A stretch of DNA of 64,000 bases from Pinus tabuliformis (lineage: Eukaryota > Streptophyta > Pinopsida > Pinales > Pinaceae), in the NCBI GenBank assembly GCA_031772625.1, contig CM062815.1:607865918-607929917 (forward strand). Reading direction: 5' to 3'. Made by a program: the position numbers and the translations under genes. The notes beneath the pieces are model-generated. The model was not told the DNA's origin. It searched no databases and saw only the letters and a program-made list of their open reading frames with translations. The number at the start of each line of letters is the position of its first letter. Within the stretch, counting starts at the first letter, position 1. Shown here piece after piece: positions 47,580 through 60,120 of this stretch.

Positions 47580-48659
47580 TATCATCTCCTTAACTGGTCA
47601 TCGTCTTAATTTTCTTCGCCACTCTCATAAATGATGAACAATCCTTCGACTCAGACTGGAAAAAATTTGGGGGCACTCTTCTGAATGCCCTTGTATTTGT
47701 AGCTGTTGTCACAGTGGTCACGTTCCCTGTTGGTATGCCTTTTCTATTACAGATGCATGAAGTTTCTTCGTTTTTTACATGGGTTTTGCAGCATTCATTG
47801 TGTTTGGAAATTTGGGGGCGCTCTTCTAAATGCCCTTGTATTTGTAGTTGTTGTCACAGTGGTCACGTTCCTGTTTGTATGCCTTTTCTATTACAGATGC
47901 ACGAAGTTTCTTCGGTTTTATATGGGTTTTGCAGCATTCGTTGTGTTGGGTTATATGGGTGGGGGCGTGGCCGTGCTTCTGGTGCAAGCTCTCTCTATAC
48001 CCATTGATTGCTTTACTTTTGGGGTTGTGCTTTTTAATTTTGCTGTTGTGTGGGTGTTTTCTGTTTCCTGTGCAAAGTGCCCATAATTTTCACCCAGGGT
48101 TACTTGGTACTCATAGGCATGCTTGTTGCATTCTGGTTTACTATGCTCCCCGAATGGACTTCATGGGTGCTGCTTGTCGCAATGGCAGTATATGATGTTA
48201 TTTCCGTTCTCATCCCCAATGGCCCTCTCAAAATTTTGGTAGAGCTCGCTATTTCAAGAGATGAGGAAATCCCTGCTTTGATTTACGAGGCTCACCCTGT
48301 TACAAGAAAACCCCACATCGCAGTCCCCGAGCGTGAAAATGAAAATGCGCTTCTTCCTCGCAGTCGCCCTCTAGCTATTGAAAGTGAAGAAGAAGAAGAA
48401 GCTTTGATAAACCCCTCCCTTCCTCCATCCGTGCAAAGATTAGAAAAAGCCCTCCCGCAACAACAAATGGGAAACATTTGGAAGAAACCAGCAAGTTCAA
48501 GTTCGAGATCTGCGTTATTGAAATCCTTGAATTCAGGATGCGATGAGAGCACTGCCTCTGCTTCTGCATCGCTACTTCATGAGGATTCTATTCAGGGTTT
48601 TAGAATAGCTGTCGTAGAGGAGGAGGAGGCAGAGGAGAGTCGTGTTCATGGAGACACAG
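47580..48659 (+). pseudogene. Presenilin, N-terminal and loop part, copy 2
   Basis: Same gene segment as 27590-28680, generally a little better preserved. The second repeat unit reads in one frame through FVVLGYMGGGVAVLLVQ to VFSVSCAKCP. The frame change near 48085, shared with copy 1, then leads into PIIFTQGYLVLIGMLVAFW. The first catalytic aspartate is at 48194-48196 in VAMAVYD. The loop stays open up to 48659, without the 1-base loss that copy 1 has near 28468. The internal duplication is present too (unit starts 47663 and 47808), and a private extra C in the first unit lies near 47727. The chromovirus LTR follows at the same base as in copy 1. No C-terminal part (GLGD, PAL) is found to the right within the window. 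Confidence 0.9.
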
Positions 48660-49349
48660 TGTAATGCCCCGGGATAAATGTAAATATTTGACTTTACTGT
48701 GGTAAATGACAAACTGAATATGATATTATTATCTATTTCAATTTAATAATATTTTCTTTAAAAAAAAAGATAAGAAATGTTTCTTTAAGAGTTGGCAACT
48801 TCTTAAGGAGGAAGTTGGAAAAAAAAAACACAGTTGCTATGATTCCAACCCTAACTGCTTTCCCTAACTGGAAGGGCTTCCAGAGGAAAAGGGAAAAAAA
48901 AGGAAAAAGTTTGTGCTGTTGGGACAGGCAGAAAGGAGGAAAAGAAAGGAAAAAAATGGCTAAGTCTGGTGATGACCAGATAACCAAGCACTAAGTGCAA
49001 GCGTCTTGCTGCGGAAAGTGGTCCTGCAAGAGTGCTAGGGAGGAGATTCTGGTCTCGAAAGACGAATCTCAAGGATAGGTGGCAGACAGGAAGCAGATGA
49101 ACAAAGGTAATCTCGGCATCTCAAGTGTTCGCAAGTTACAGTGGCACAGGTAAGTGGGCAAAACCACTTAGAAAGCATTCAAAAGTATTAATGAGGTAAT
49201 CCATGTTAAATGTATGCACTGTTATGATATGTTAGCTGAAACCTAAGCCAACTGTGGAAGTTGACTCTTTACTTTGCGCCCATGTTATTTTCTAAAAAAA
49301 AAAAAGAACACTTTAGGGGTCATCTTGAAACTGTACAGCTAAAGAAAAG

Positions 49350-49384
<35 letters not shown>

Positions 49385-51608
49385 CCGCTCTTTTACTCTG
49401 ATTAGTTATGAGCAGAGCACTGTCGAGGAGGTGTAGAGTTTGTGCAATAGGGAAAGAGAAAAGAGCATGAAACTGTAGTCGGACCATTTTCTGGAAAAAG
49501 GGGTCCTGCTGGGGTAGTGATGTAGGAAAAGTTTATAAGAAATAAAAGACATAATTAAACGAGACTGTTGTAAGCTTAGTTTGCCTAACGCTCTGGGCAT
49601 GGGAAGAAATGCAACAAGTTGGCAAACAAACCAACCCCAACAAGAAATGTTTGGAACGAACTCAGAAGAAACAAGGGTAGGTCCTATTCATATTTTTAAA
49701 AGAAAATAACAGCAGGTGTGAAACAGGGGAATTAGCTCCTAAAGATCAAGCTCTGTTTAACCTTCTAGAAGATAGCTAAATAAGTTTCTTGCAAAAAGGA
49801 ATTGCAAACCCAATGTGCACCACAACCCTGGGTGTAGGGTCTCAAGTCTAAATTTAAATTCTTTCCGCAACAGGAATTAAATTACAAATAAATTACAAAA
49901 GGAAGACCCGTTTATGATGGTTGACCTCGTTCTCTGAGTGAACGAGCTTCCTGGATTCCATCAGAAAACTCAAAACTCCATCAAGATAACTCAATTAATC
50001 GAACGGATGAGAAGTTGGCAAATGACCATACTGTCCAAGTCGGAATACAAATAAGAATTAGCAAAGGGTTTCACTGCCGAACCAAACGACCAAATAAAAC
50101 AAAGAAATCATAAGCATCACCTCTACCGAATAGCGTAGCTGGAGGAGTGTAAAGAATAAACAGTTGAGGGACAATAAATATATGAAAACAACGCATGTAT
50201 TTTTTGTAGATTAGTAAACTAAAAGTGCCATAGAAATAACAGTTGAGGAACATTTATATATAATGGTATCGCATGGAATATCTCTGCAGAATAGCAAAGC
50301 TAGGAGCTGTATAAAATAAACAAAATACATGATAGTGATGTTTGGTAAACAACACGAGTACCTTACAAAAACATAACCCATGAAGGAAGCCTTCCAGATG
50401 CACAAGAACTACCAATTTAATTACCCAATAGTCTAGATTACAATTGTATGTGTCTATCAGAGCTTTTAATAAGCAGTAAACAAAAAAAACGAGTCATATT
50501 GTAGGGAAGCTTAATACATTTACAAGTTGGCTAGCGTGGCTCAAAAGACTTCAGAGGTAAAAACCCTCGAAGTTAAATCCTTTACTTGAAAAAAAAATAT
50601 AATACAAGAGTAACAAAATCTCAACCCTCGAATTGAAACCAAAGGGGAATACCCTCTACATTACATATACAGTAAGTAAATACCAGATATGAGATTCGAG
50701 CAAATAGTTGGACTACGTAGGAAGGGCTAAATGTTCCTTCCGCACGAAAATATAGAAGAACTAAAACTTAATGACCACAACCAAGGCGGAAACCCTCATA
50801 CCAGCGGAATTTTGAAGTTAATCCCACTCTTGGAAGACTTCACTCCCATCCGGAACCAAGCGCGAAACCAGAGTGGAAAAGATCCTGTGTGAGACCACCA
50901 AAGATAGGTTAGATAGCCAAAGAAGTTCTCAGAGAAAAAGAAGAGAACTTTGAACGCAGAGAGGGCAGGATTATACCATTATTGCATAAAGAAAAATGAG
51001 CATGAACAGTCTACATAACTGAAAGCTTACCCGGTGACCAGTCTCTGAAGGCGAGGACAGGATTTGGCATTCTGAGTGCCCTCCACAATCTCCATAGGAA
51101 CCTGGTTTGAAGCAGAGAACAAGGACCATGGACGAATGTAACAGACCGAGCAGTGAACCAAGAGAAATGGCAGATGAATGAGTCTCCGAATTGGTACCAG
51201 GGAATGTGAATAAGGACTTAGCCATCTACATCCTGTTGGATCATCAAGCAAAACCCAACACCGTCGATTCAATAGGAATCCTGAGGTAGTAGCCGAGCAG
51301 ATCAAGATTGCACATGCCACGTACAGTGGGTAGTGCAGATATTTGATAAACATTCCAATTTAATCAAAATCAAGTGGATAGCTAACGGTCAGAAATATCT
51401 AACTCGCGTTTCTATACCAAACAATGGCGTATATCGATTTGGATTGTCAAAAGAGCCCTACCTAACTTAATGCTGAGTTACAAACTTCATAAATGTAGGG
51501 GATTAATGTGTACTTTCAATAGGATGGGAAATAAAACAATAATTGCGAATGTCAGAATGATGCATTTACATACTGTAGTAAAAGAAAGAATTTTCTAGGT
51601 GTATGACA
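48660..51608 (+). repeat. 5' LTR, chromovirus copy B
   Basis: ~2.95 kb, TG...CA ends. TA microsatellite at 49351-49382. Shares 5'-LTR-specific variants with 28681-31622. Confidence 0.92.
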
Positions 51609-51610
51609 AG

Positions 51611-51622
51611 TGGTATCAGAGC
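51611..51622 (+). promoter_or_regulatory. Primer-binding site (initiator tRNA-Met), copy B
   Basis: TGGTATCAGAGC two bases after the LTR, identical to copy A. Confidence 0.92.
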
Positions 51623-51788
51623 CAAGTTTCAAAAACTGTGGCCTCTGGGAAATAAACAGCTTAAGTGAATTCATTATATATTTTAATTTTCAATTCTATT
51701 TATATTTAAAAGAAAATAGTTAATGTTTTAACCCTTCTTCTGTTTCTATTCTTAGGCTAAGACCAGGGAAAAACAGAAGACAACCAAT

Positions 51789-52990
51789 ATGAGAAGGGCC
51801 GTCAACGTTCCACATAGGTTTGTAGCGGGTTAGGGACCTGCAACAAGCCTTGGAAATAACCCAGAATTATGGGTACAACTTGGCGAGGAGGCTGGCGAGG
51901 AGGCTCGCAATACAAACCTTTCAATATTAGAGACAATACAGGAGTTGAAAAATGAAATAGCCCGATTACGGGAGGATAATGCGAGGTTAACCATGGAATA
52001 GGAAAGGATTATAAAGAGCCTATCAGACAAGCATAATAAGCAACCGATGAATCATAGTGCTGAGCTGCAAAGGGTGTCGGAAGAGTAGAATCACCACACA
52101 GAGCCAGAAGAATCAGAAGGAAGGGATGAAGAACAGGAAGAACGATCTGATAACGCTTCCGAGCAACAGATATAAAAAAGGCAACGGGTAGAACTGTAAG
52201 GGGAATTTCGTAAGATAAAATTGCCACACTTTGATGGGGAAATAGAGGAAGCAGTCGAGGCTTGGTTGATTAATATGAACAAATACTTCAAGCTATATGA
52301 ATACGCTCACAACCTCAAGGCACGATTAGCCATTTTCAAATTACAAGGGAAAGGCACCCTGTTGTGGGAGGAAGTTAAGATTGCTAGAGGAGTAAGTGAG
52401 CAGAATATTACCTAGGAAAATTTCAAAAATACTTTAAGGAAAGATACCTGACAGAACATTTCTATGACAAAAAAGCAAGAGAATTCCATGACTTGCGACT
52501 GGGACAACAAACCATGGATGAATTTATCACTCATTTTACTTCATTGCTCCATTATGTGCCTTATATTATAGAGGAAAAATCTAAAGTACAGAGGTTCGTC
52601 AGTGGTTTACCCTTGAATATGAGGGAAATGATTGAGTTTGACAATCCAAAGACAATGGATGAAGTAATACGTAAAGCCAGGATTTGTTACCAGCAAAGTA
52701 AACAGAAGGGAGAAATTCCAGGTAAAAGATGGATTGATAAGAGAAGCAACAAATAGGCTGGAAATAATAAAGGGAATCGAGGTGGAGGTAACAAGGGTTT
52801 TTCCAAAGGGTAAAACAATAGAAATTTACAGAAAAATTCGCTTAGATCAAAGCCAACCAATGAGTCCAGAATCAACGAACAACTTGGAAAGTTAGACAGT
52901 GAAGGGACAGCAAGGCCTCCAGTGCAGTGTTGGGGCTGTGGTGGGCCTCATTACGTTAAAAACTGTCCTCAACGAAAGGGAACCGAACAG
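51789..52990 (+). pseudogene. gag region, copy B
   Basis: Same order as copy A: gag domain blocks (LINMNKYFKLYEY, LRLGQQTMDEFITHF), a basic linker, and a well preserved CCHC knuckle CWGCGGPHYVKNCP near 52926-52967. Degraded overall. Confidence 0.85.
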
Positions 52991-53476
52991 GTTTCCCAGA
53001 TCCATGAAGCATTGACAGTCGACGATGTGGGACTTAGTTTACCAAGGATTAATACTGCCTTGGAAGATCGTCAAGCGGAGTACCAGCTGACCATGGTGGA
53101 ATTCGAAGGTAAAATCTCAGACCTTACTGTAACTGTTTTAATTGATCCTGGAGCCACATTAAGTTATATTAGCCCTAAGGTTGTGGAGCATTGTAAATTG
53201 CAACCTGTTAAATTTAAGAACCCTTGGCTAGTACAGCTGGCTACAGGGGCAAAGAGACGAGTGCTTGCTAAGGGCAATAACTGCCCTTTAAAGATAGCAG
53301 GACAGCCAGTGATGGCAGATTTAAATTTTCTTCCCCTAGGTTTGTATGATGTCCTAATTGGTATGGACTGGTTAGAAAAACATTGGTCCATAATCAATTG
53401 TAAAACAAAGACTATCTATTACAAAGATGAGCTTGGAGCAAGGCAAGAGATGCAAGGGATTAAGCAGCCAGTGTAG
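52991..53476 (+). pseudogene. Aspartic protease region, copy B
   Basis: Retropepsin motif VLIDPGATLSYISP is visible, with GLYDVLIGMDWLEKHW as the second hallmark. It lies between the gag knuckle and the reverse transcriptase. Fossil. Confidence 0.85.
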
Positions 53477-54560
53477 ATTCGGCCAATAACTGCCTCTCAG
53501 TTAGCAAAATGCATTAGGAAGGGATGTCATATTTATGCCATCCAAGTGGGTTATGCTAACTTGAAAGATAAAACAGCCACATTGGAAAACATTCATGTGA
53601 TACAAGAACTTACTGATGTGTTTCTAGAGGAGATTCCCGGACTACCAACTAAGAGAGACATGGACTTTACTATCAAATTGGTGCCAGGGGCAGCCCCGGT
53701 ATCCTGAGCACCTTACAGAATGAGCACACTAGAATTGACAGAGCTAAAAATGCAGTTACAGGAGCTGTTAGACAAAAACTACATTCGCCCCAGTGTGTCC
53801 CCCTGGGGAGCCCCGATATTGTTCGTTAAGAAAAAGGATGGGACCCTTCGCATGTGTATGGATTATCGTCAGTTGAATAAATTGACAATAGAAAATAAGT
53901 ATCCTCTACCCCGGATTGATGAAATTTTTGATCAAGTAAAAGGAGCAACGATATTCTCCAAGATTGATTTGCGATCAAGGTATCACCAAATCAGGATTAA
54001 GGAGGAAGACATAGCTAAGACTGCTTTTAGAACAAGATATGGACATTACGAGTTTGTGGTGCTACCCTTTGGGTTAACCAACACTCCCGCAACTTTTATG
54101 TGTTTGATGAACAACATATTTCATCAGTATTTGGATAGGTTTGTGTTGATTTTTATTGATGATATACTGATATATTCCCGAACTATGGAAGAGCACAAGG
54201 AGCACCTCAGATTGGTACTGCAAGCCCTCCGAGAACACCAGTTATATGCCAAGTTCAGCAAATGCAATTTCTTTAAGGAGCAAATACAATATTTGGGACA
54301 TATAATCACAAAAGAAGGGATCGCGGTGGACCCCGAAAAGATAAGGAGCATAATGGAATGGCCCGTACCAAAGGATGTGGCAGACATCAGATCCTTCATG
54401 GGTTTAGCAGGTTATTACAGACGGTTTGTAGAAGGATTTTTTAGAGTAGCGTATCCTATCACTTCCTTACATAAAAAGGAAAGAACTTTTAGGTGGACCC
54501 TCGAATGCCAAAAAAGTTTTGAGCAACTTAAACATTTTCTCACCACTGCACTCGTTCTAA
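53477..54560 (+). pseudogene. Reverse transcriptase region, copy B
   Basis: Contains [51 protein letters not shown] and [12 protein letters not shown] in the usual Ty3/gypsy order. Fossil. Confidence 0.9.
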
Positions 54561-55040
54561 GCATAGATGATCCTAGTAAAGACTATGTGGTGTGCACTAA
54601 CGCAAGCAAATAAGGAGTAGGAGGCGTGTTGATGCAAGAAGGGAGGGTAATTGCTTACGAGTCAAGGAAACTAAAAGAACATGAGCAGAAATATTCCGCT
54701 TATGATCTAGAATTGGCAGTCGTCATTCATGCTTTGAAAATGTGGCAACATTACCTTATGGGAAGAAAATTTTTATTATTGACAAACCACCATAGTCTAA
54801 CCAATTATTTTAGCCAGCCCACCTTAAATGCTAGGCAAGCACGGTGGGTGGATTTCCTAAGTGGTTTTGATTTCGAGATCAAGCATTTGAAAGGGAAAGA
54901 GAATTGGGTGGTGGACGCTTTAAGTTGGAAATTACAATGTTTATATGAGATTTCTTGCAGCAAATGGAAAAGCTCCTTCGAAGAGATGATTAAAAAAACA
55001 GCAGAACAAGATACTGTATATCAGCAAATCAAATAGCAAG
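54561..55040 (+). pseudogene. RNase H region, copy B
   Basis: Contains [48 protein letters not shown] and HHSLTNYF. Fossil. Confidence 0.88.
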
Positions 55041-56270
55041 TACAACACTCCACCAGCAAGGAAAAACAACAGGGTTATGCTTTAGGTACTGCTGGATTGC
55101 TGTATTATCAGGAGAGGTTGTATGTGCCCTGTCAAAACAGCATTAAAAACATGATTTTTGATGAATTTAATAAAATTCACTATGCTGGACACCCAGGATA
55201 TCAGAAAATGATCACAGCACTCCGGAAGGAATATTATTGGACAGGTATGAAGAAGGATGTGGTTGAGTACCTGATACGTTGTCTGGAGTGCCAACAAATT
55301 AAGGCAGAGCACAAACATCTTGCGGGGTTATTACAACCATTACCCATTCTGGAATGGAAGTGGGAAACCATCTCCATGGACTTCATAACGGGTTTGCCCA
55401 AAACAAAGAGAAATAACGATTCCATCATGGTGGTGGTGGACAAATTAAGTAAATCGACACATTTTATACCTGTGCAATCTACTTATAGAGCTGTGCAGAT
55501 TGCCCACATCTTCATGTAGAATATATTTACGCTGCATGGGTTACCTAAAACAATAATTTCAGACCATGATGTAAAATTTACCTAAGATTTTTGGAAAACA
55601 TTGTTTGGAGAATTAGGAACTCAGCTGAATTTTTGTACAGCTTATCACCCTCAGAGTGACGGACAAACAGAACGGGTGAACCAGGTGGTGGAAGACATGT
55701 TAATGGCATATGTAATGCAACAACCAATCAAGTGGGAAGATTATCTGCACTTGGTCGAGTTCGCATATAATAATGGTTATCATACGTCATTACAAATGAG
55801 CCCATTTGAAGTATTGTATGGGCGGAAGTGTCGCACGCCCTCAAGCTAGGGTGGACCAAACGACAGATTAATGTTGGGACCCGACATGCTTAAGGAAATG
55901 GAGGAAATGGTTAAGAAAGTGCGAGTCAATTTAAAGGTAGCTCAGGATAGGCAAAATAATTTTGCTAACTAGAAAAGGAAGTTTAAGGAATATCAAGTCG
56001 GTGATCATGTATATGTGAGAATTCGAGCAAGAAAGAGCACATTACAATGGAGCGGGTGCACTAAGTTGGCACCCCGATTTTGTGGACCCTTTTAGGTCTT
56101 AGCAAGAATTGGGCTGGTAGCTTACCAGCTCGCTCTGCCAAGTCATATACGGGTCCATAACGTCTTCCATGTTTCCGTATTAAAAAAATATGTTTATGAT
56201 CCTAAGCATGTAATCCGTTGGCAGGATATACAGGTAAGAAAAACTCCAGTAGAGAAAACTGAATGAGTTT
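55041..56270 (+). pseudogene. Integrase region, copy B
   Basis: HHCC domain (GHPGYQK ... CLECQQIKAEHK), catalytic core blocks (ISMDFITGLPKTK, YHPQSDGQTERVNQ, LVEFAYNNGYHTSLQMSPFE), and the C-terminal VHNVFHVSVLKKYV module. Broken. Confidence 0.9.
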
Positions 56271-56528
56271 CTTTAAAAAAAACTGATTTAAGATGTTGCA
56301 TGTTTCAGGTTGAACCGGAAGGAGAAATCTTGGTCGAGCCGTTGAACATCCTCGACCGGAGAGAAGTAATGTTGTGGAAGTGAGATATTACCCAAGTTAA
56401 GGTGCAGTGGCAACACTTTAGGCCTGAGGAGGCCACCCGGGAAGATGTGGAGCTCATGAAAAAATCTTATCCAGGGCTGTTCATGGCCGAAAGACATCGG
56501 GACGATGTCCAAGTTCAGGAGGGGGAGA
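56271..56528 (+). pseudogene. Chromodomain-like C-terminus and polypurine tract, copy B
   Basis: Same chromodomain-like pattern as copy A (VEPLNILDRREVM, RPEEATREDVELM), then an AGGAGGGGGAGA purine tract abutting the 3' LTR. Confidence 0.75.
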
Positions 56529-57215
56529 TGTAATGCCCCGGGATAAATGTAAATATTTGACTTTACTGTGGTAAATGATAAACTGAATATGATATTATTA
56601 TCTGTTTGAATTTAATAATATTTTCTTTAAAAAAAAAAAGATAAGAAATGTTTCTTTAAGAGTTGGCAACTTCTCAAGGAGGAAGTTGGAAAAAAAAAAA
56701 GATAGTTGCTGTGATTCCAACCCTAACTGCTTTCCCTAACTAGAAGGGCTTTCAGAGGAAAAGGGAAAAAAGGGGAAAATTTTGTGCTATTGGGATAGGT
56801 AGAAAGGAGGAAAAGAAAGGAAAAAAATGGCTAAGTCTGGTGATGACCAGATAGCCAAGCACTAAGTGCAAGCGTCTTGCTGCGGACAGTGGTCCTCCAA
56901 GAGAGCTAGGGGAAGATTCTGGTCTTGAAAGACGAATCTCAAGGATGGGTGGCAGACAGGAAGCAGATGAACAGAGGTAATCTCAGCTTCTCAAGTGTTC
57001 GCAAGTTACAGTGGCACATGTAAGTGGTCCAAACCACTTAGAAAGCATTCAAAAGTATTAATGAGGTAATCCATGTTAAATGTATGCACTGTTATGATAT
57101 ATTAGCTAAAACCTGAGCCAACTGTGGAAGTTGACTCTTACTCTGTGCCCATGTTATTTTCTAAAAAAAAAAAGAATATTGTAGGGGTCATCTTGAAACT
57201 GTACAGTTAAAGAAA

Positions 57216-57266
<51 letters not shown>

Positions 57267-58549
57267 CCGCTTTTTTTACTTTGATTAGTTATGAGCAGAG
57301 CATTGTCGAGGTGTAGAGTTTGTGCAACAGGGAAAGAGAAAAGAGCAGGAAACTGTAGTCGGACCATTTTCTAGAAAAAGGGGTCTTGCTGGGGTAGTGA
57401 CGTAGGAAAAGTTTATAAGAAATAAAAGACATAATTAAATGAGACTGTTGTAAGCTTAGTTCGCCTAACGCTCTGGGCATGGGAAGAAATGCAATAAGTT
57501 GGCAAACAAACCAACCCCAATAAGAAAGGTTTGGAACGAACTCAGAAGAAACAAGTGTAGGTCCTATTCATATTTTTAAAAGAAAAGAACAACAACCGTG
57601 AAACAGGGCAATTAGCTCCTAGAGGCCGAGCTCTGTTTAACCTTTTAGAAGATAGCTAAATACGTTTTCTGCAAAAAGGAATTGCAAACCCAATGTGCAC
57701 CACAACCCTGGGTGTAGGGTCTCAAGTCTAAATTTAAATGCTTGCCACAAAAAGAATTAAATTACAAATAAATGACAAAAGGAAGACCCATTTATGATGG
57801 TCGACCTCGTTCTCTGGGTGAATGGGCTTCTTGGATTCCATCTGAAAACTCAAAACCCCATCAAGATAACTCAGTGAATCGAATAGATAAGAAGTTGGCA
57901 AATGACCATGCTGTCCAAGTCGAAATACAAATAAGAATTAGCAAAGGGTTTCACTGCCGAACCAAACAACCAAATAAAACAAAGAAATCATAAGCATCAC
58001 CTCCGTTGAATAGCATAGCTGCAGGAGTGTAAAGAATAAACAGTCGAGGGACAGTAAATATATGAAAACAACACATGTATTTTCTGTGGATTAGTAAACT
58101 AAAAGATCCATATAAATAACAGTTGAGGAACATTTATATATAATGGTATCACATGGAATATCTCTGCAGAATAGCAAAGCTAGGAGTTGTATAAAATAAA
58201 CAAAATACATGATAGTGATGTTTGGTAAACAGCACGAGTACCTTACGAAAACATAACCCAGGAAGGAAGCCTTCTAGATGCATAAGAACTACCAATTTAA
58301 TTACCCAATAGTCCAGATTACAATTGTATGCGTCTATCAGAGATTTTAATAAGCAGTAAACAAAATAAACGAGTCTTACTGTAGGGAATCTTAATACATT
58401 TACAAGTTGGCTAGCACGGCTCAAAATACTTCAGAGGTAAAAACCCTCGAAGTTAAATCCTTTACTTGAAAAAAAAATATAATACAAGAGTAACAGAATC
58501 TCAACCCTCAAACTGAAACCAGAGGGGAATACCCTCTACATTACATATA
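56529..58549 (+). repeat. 3' LTR, chromovirus copy B, truncated
   Basis: Matches 36531-38559 and then stops abruptly at TTACATATA. It contains the longest uninterrupted TA microsatellite of the four LTRs that I see here (57219-57264). Confidence 0.9.
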
Positions 58550-58860
58550 AAAGTACACAAAGGAGGTACTGGGCACTTGGGTTGGGCCCAACCCCAAGAG
58601 CTACAACCTCCTAAGAGAGATTAGAGCTGGTGCAAAGCTGTATTCGTCTTTATTGAGCAAGAAATAATAGTTACATCCCAGAAACTATCCACAAGAAAAA
58701 GCTTGAAAATGTGCTGAAATGCAAAGCTAACCTACTGACTAAAATCTAACTAACATCTGACTAACTCCTCCTAAAATCAAACTACAAATTAGCTAACTGA
58801 AATGAGGCCCTAAGCCTTCTTATTTATTCAAATTGAGGACCCCAATATTCCTCCTAAACT
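58550..58860 (-). repeat. Possible LTR-like or 3' end of an unassigned retroelement
   Basis: Sequence abutting the truncated LTR. On the reverse strand a purine-rich AGTTTAGGAGGAATATTGGG, which could be a polypurine tract, opens a non-coding ~300-bp stretch ending at the junction. A near-perfect palindrome (CTTGGGTTGGGCCCAACC plus CCAAG) lies at about 58577-58600. No second copy of this sequence is in the window, so LTR status is unproven. Confidence 0.3.
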
Positions 58861-59121
58861 TTAGGGACTCCGCTGCCAAAACTTGCAGTTAACAGCAACT
58901 TTACTAGCCCTTGCTCGGCTGCCCTTGTGATAATCGATGTGGTGGCCCTTGAACTCCGAGCTAGTGGTGGAGAATTCGAGGTAAGGGCTCATAAATGAAT
59001 GGGACACCTTCCTACAAATCCTCTCCACGAATTTGGCTGCCAAGTGCTCATTTAAACCTTTGATTTTGTCTCCAAATTGACCAAAAAGACTGCGTAAAGC
59101 ACACATTAGACTTGTTGGCAT
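58861..59121 (-). CDS. Unrecognised small open frame
   Basis: An 86-codon reverse frame starting MPTSLMCALRSLFGQFGDKI and ending in VAVNCKFWQRSP, directly followed by the purine-rich tract noted above. It matches no family I recognise. Its position before a polypurine-like tract suggests the C-terminal remnant of a retroelement polyprotein. Chance is a fair alternative. Confidence 0.2.
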   Translation of the reverse strand: MPTSLMCALRSLFGQFGDKIKGLNEHLAAKFVERICRKVSHSFMSPYLEFSTTSSEFKGHHIDYHKGSRARASKVAVNCKFWQRSP

Positions 59122-59309
59122 AATGACTAACTCAATTCACTCTATTAGCATAAATATAATAAAAAACATGCAATAAACTAATGAGAATGGTGGATTAAGT
59201 TGAATTACGAGGCTGAATGAGCCCATATAATTACCCATTTCTGGGGCTCATCACTTGAGGAGGATAACATATGCTTGCTCTATAATTTGCCCTTCGGGCA
59301 AACCCATCA

Positions 59310-60120
59310 CTATGTTTTAACGAGTCTAGCGACAGTGAAACTCACTCTTGTCTGAATGGACAGGTTTTTCACTATTTTTTTAAGGAGTTTAACGACAAGG
59401 ATAACTCGGTCCTTTTCAATTTTAGAGAGTCTGAGACGGAAAGGAAACTCCAATATTCCTTTTTGATAATATAATCCCTTAAGTCCGAAAAAGTATAAAA
59501 CAATGCGAAAGGAATGACTTTTTGATAGTTTTAACGAGCCGAACAAGAAAAATGCTCGATATTTTTGTGTAATGATTCCTTAGGTCCAAAAAGATTAAAA
59601 TCTCGAGGAGGGGTAGCACTTCCGATCACTTTAATGAGCTGGAGAGGCCAATTTCTCGGCAATCTTTTCATATTTTATGAGTCAGATGAAAAGAGCTTAA
59701 AGGAGATTCGTTTTTTGAGGAACGAGTGATGTTTTCAGATAACAGCTGGTTCTAGGTAAGGTTTGTAACTTTCCAATCACAGCAGTGTAAAGAGGTGGCT
59801 AATAAGATCACTCGTCGCAGTTGTTCCTCAAAAGGGGTAAACAATCAAATGGAGGTGAATGATCAGCTAATACAAAGTGGAGGTGATGGTAAGAACACGA
59901 CCAAGGCTCAAAAGCTGATGATAATCATTCACAATGGTTATTTATCGGAGGTGGGTTCATTTTTTAGTGAGCTTAAACTCTGGTGGAACATATGCTCATT
60001 GCTAGGTTTAATTCTTAACGAGCTTGAACTTCACGCAAAACTGCTTGTGCCAGTCGTATAATAAGGATGTCTCATCAATAGGTTCATTTTTTAGGGAGCT
60101 TGCACCATTCGAAATTATGC
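59310..60120. repeat. Array of short dyad units (GAGC/GAGT ... GCTC/ACTC)
   Basis: Irregularly spaced units of the form TTTTAA(c/g/t)GAG(C/T), 12-20 variable bases, then the complementary (G/A)CTC. Clear examples: GAGTCTAGCGACAGTGAAACTC near 59321 (22 bp, listed here as GAGT and ACTC arms), and GAGT...ACTC near 59386 and 59428. GAGC...GCTC follows near 59534 and 59966, with weaker ones near 59633, 60021 and 60096. Similar units recur at 62205-62330. They lie within or beside the reverse-strand retroelement region and do not code for an identified protein. Confidence 0.55.

Larger units (their letters stand above)
43237..58549 (+). repeat. Segmental duplication, copy 2 (~15.3 kb)
   Basis: Direct-orientation counterpart of 23164-38559. 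Its right edge coincides with the point where the 3' LTR of the second chromovirus stops (58549). Because the break lies within that LTR, the original duplication may have extended further and been interrupted by the sequence now at 58550 onward. Confidence 0.9.
48660..58549 (+). mobile_element. Chromovirus (Ty3/gypsy, Tekay/Del-like), copy B, 3' LTR truncated, broken
   Basis: Duplicate of copy A at the same insertion point. 5' LTR 48660-51608, internal region 51609-56528, 3' LTR 56529-58549 (about 930 bp missing at its end, where unrelated sequence starts). The 5' flank CACAG (48655-48659) preserves the original target-site sequence. The coding region has several breaks; some clearly differ from those of copy A. 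Confidence 0.9.

Noticed and set aside
48292-48569. Reverse-strand frames inside presenilin copy 2
   Set aside because: Shadows of the acidic and serine-rich presenilin loop. The sense strand carries the conserved protein.
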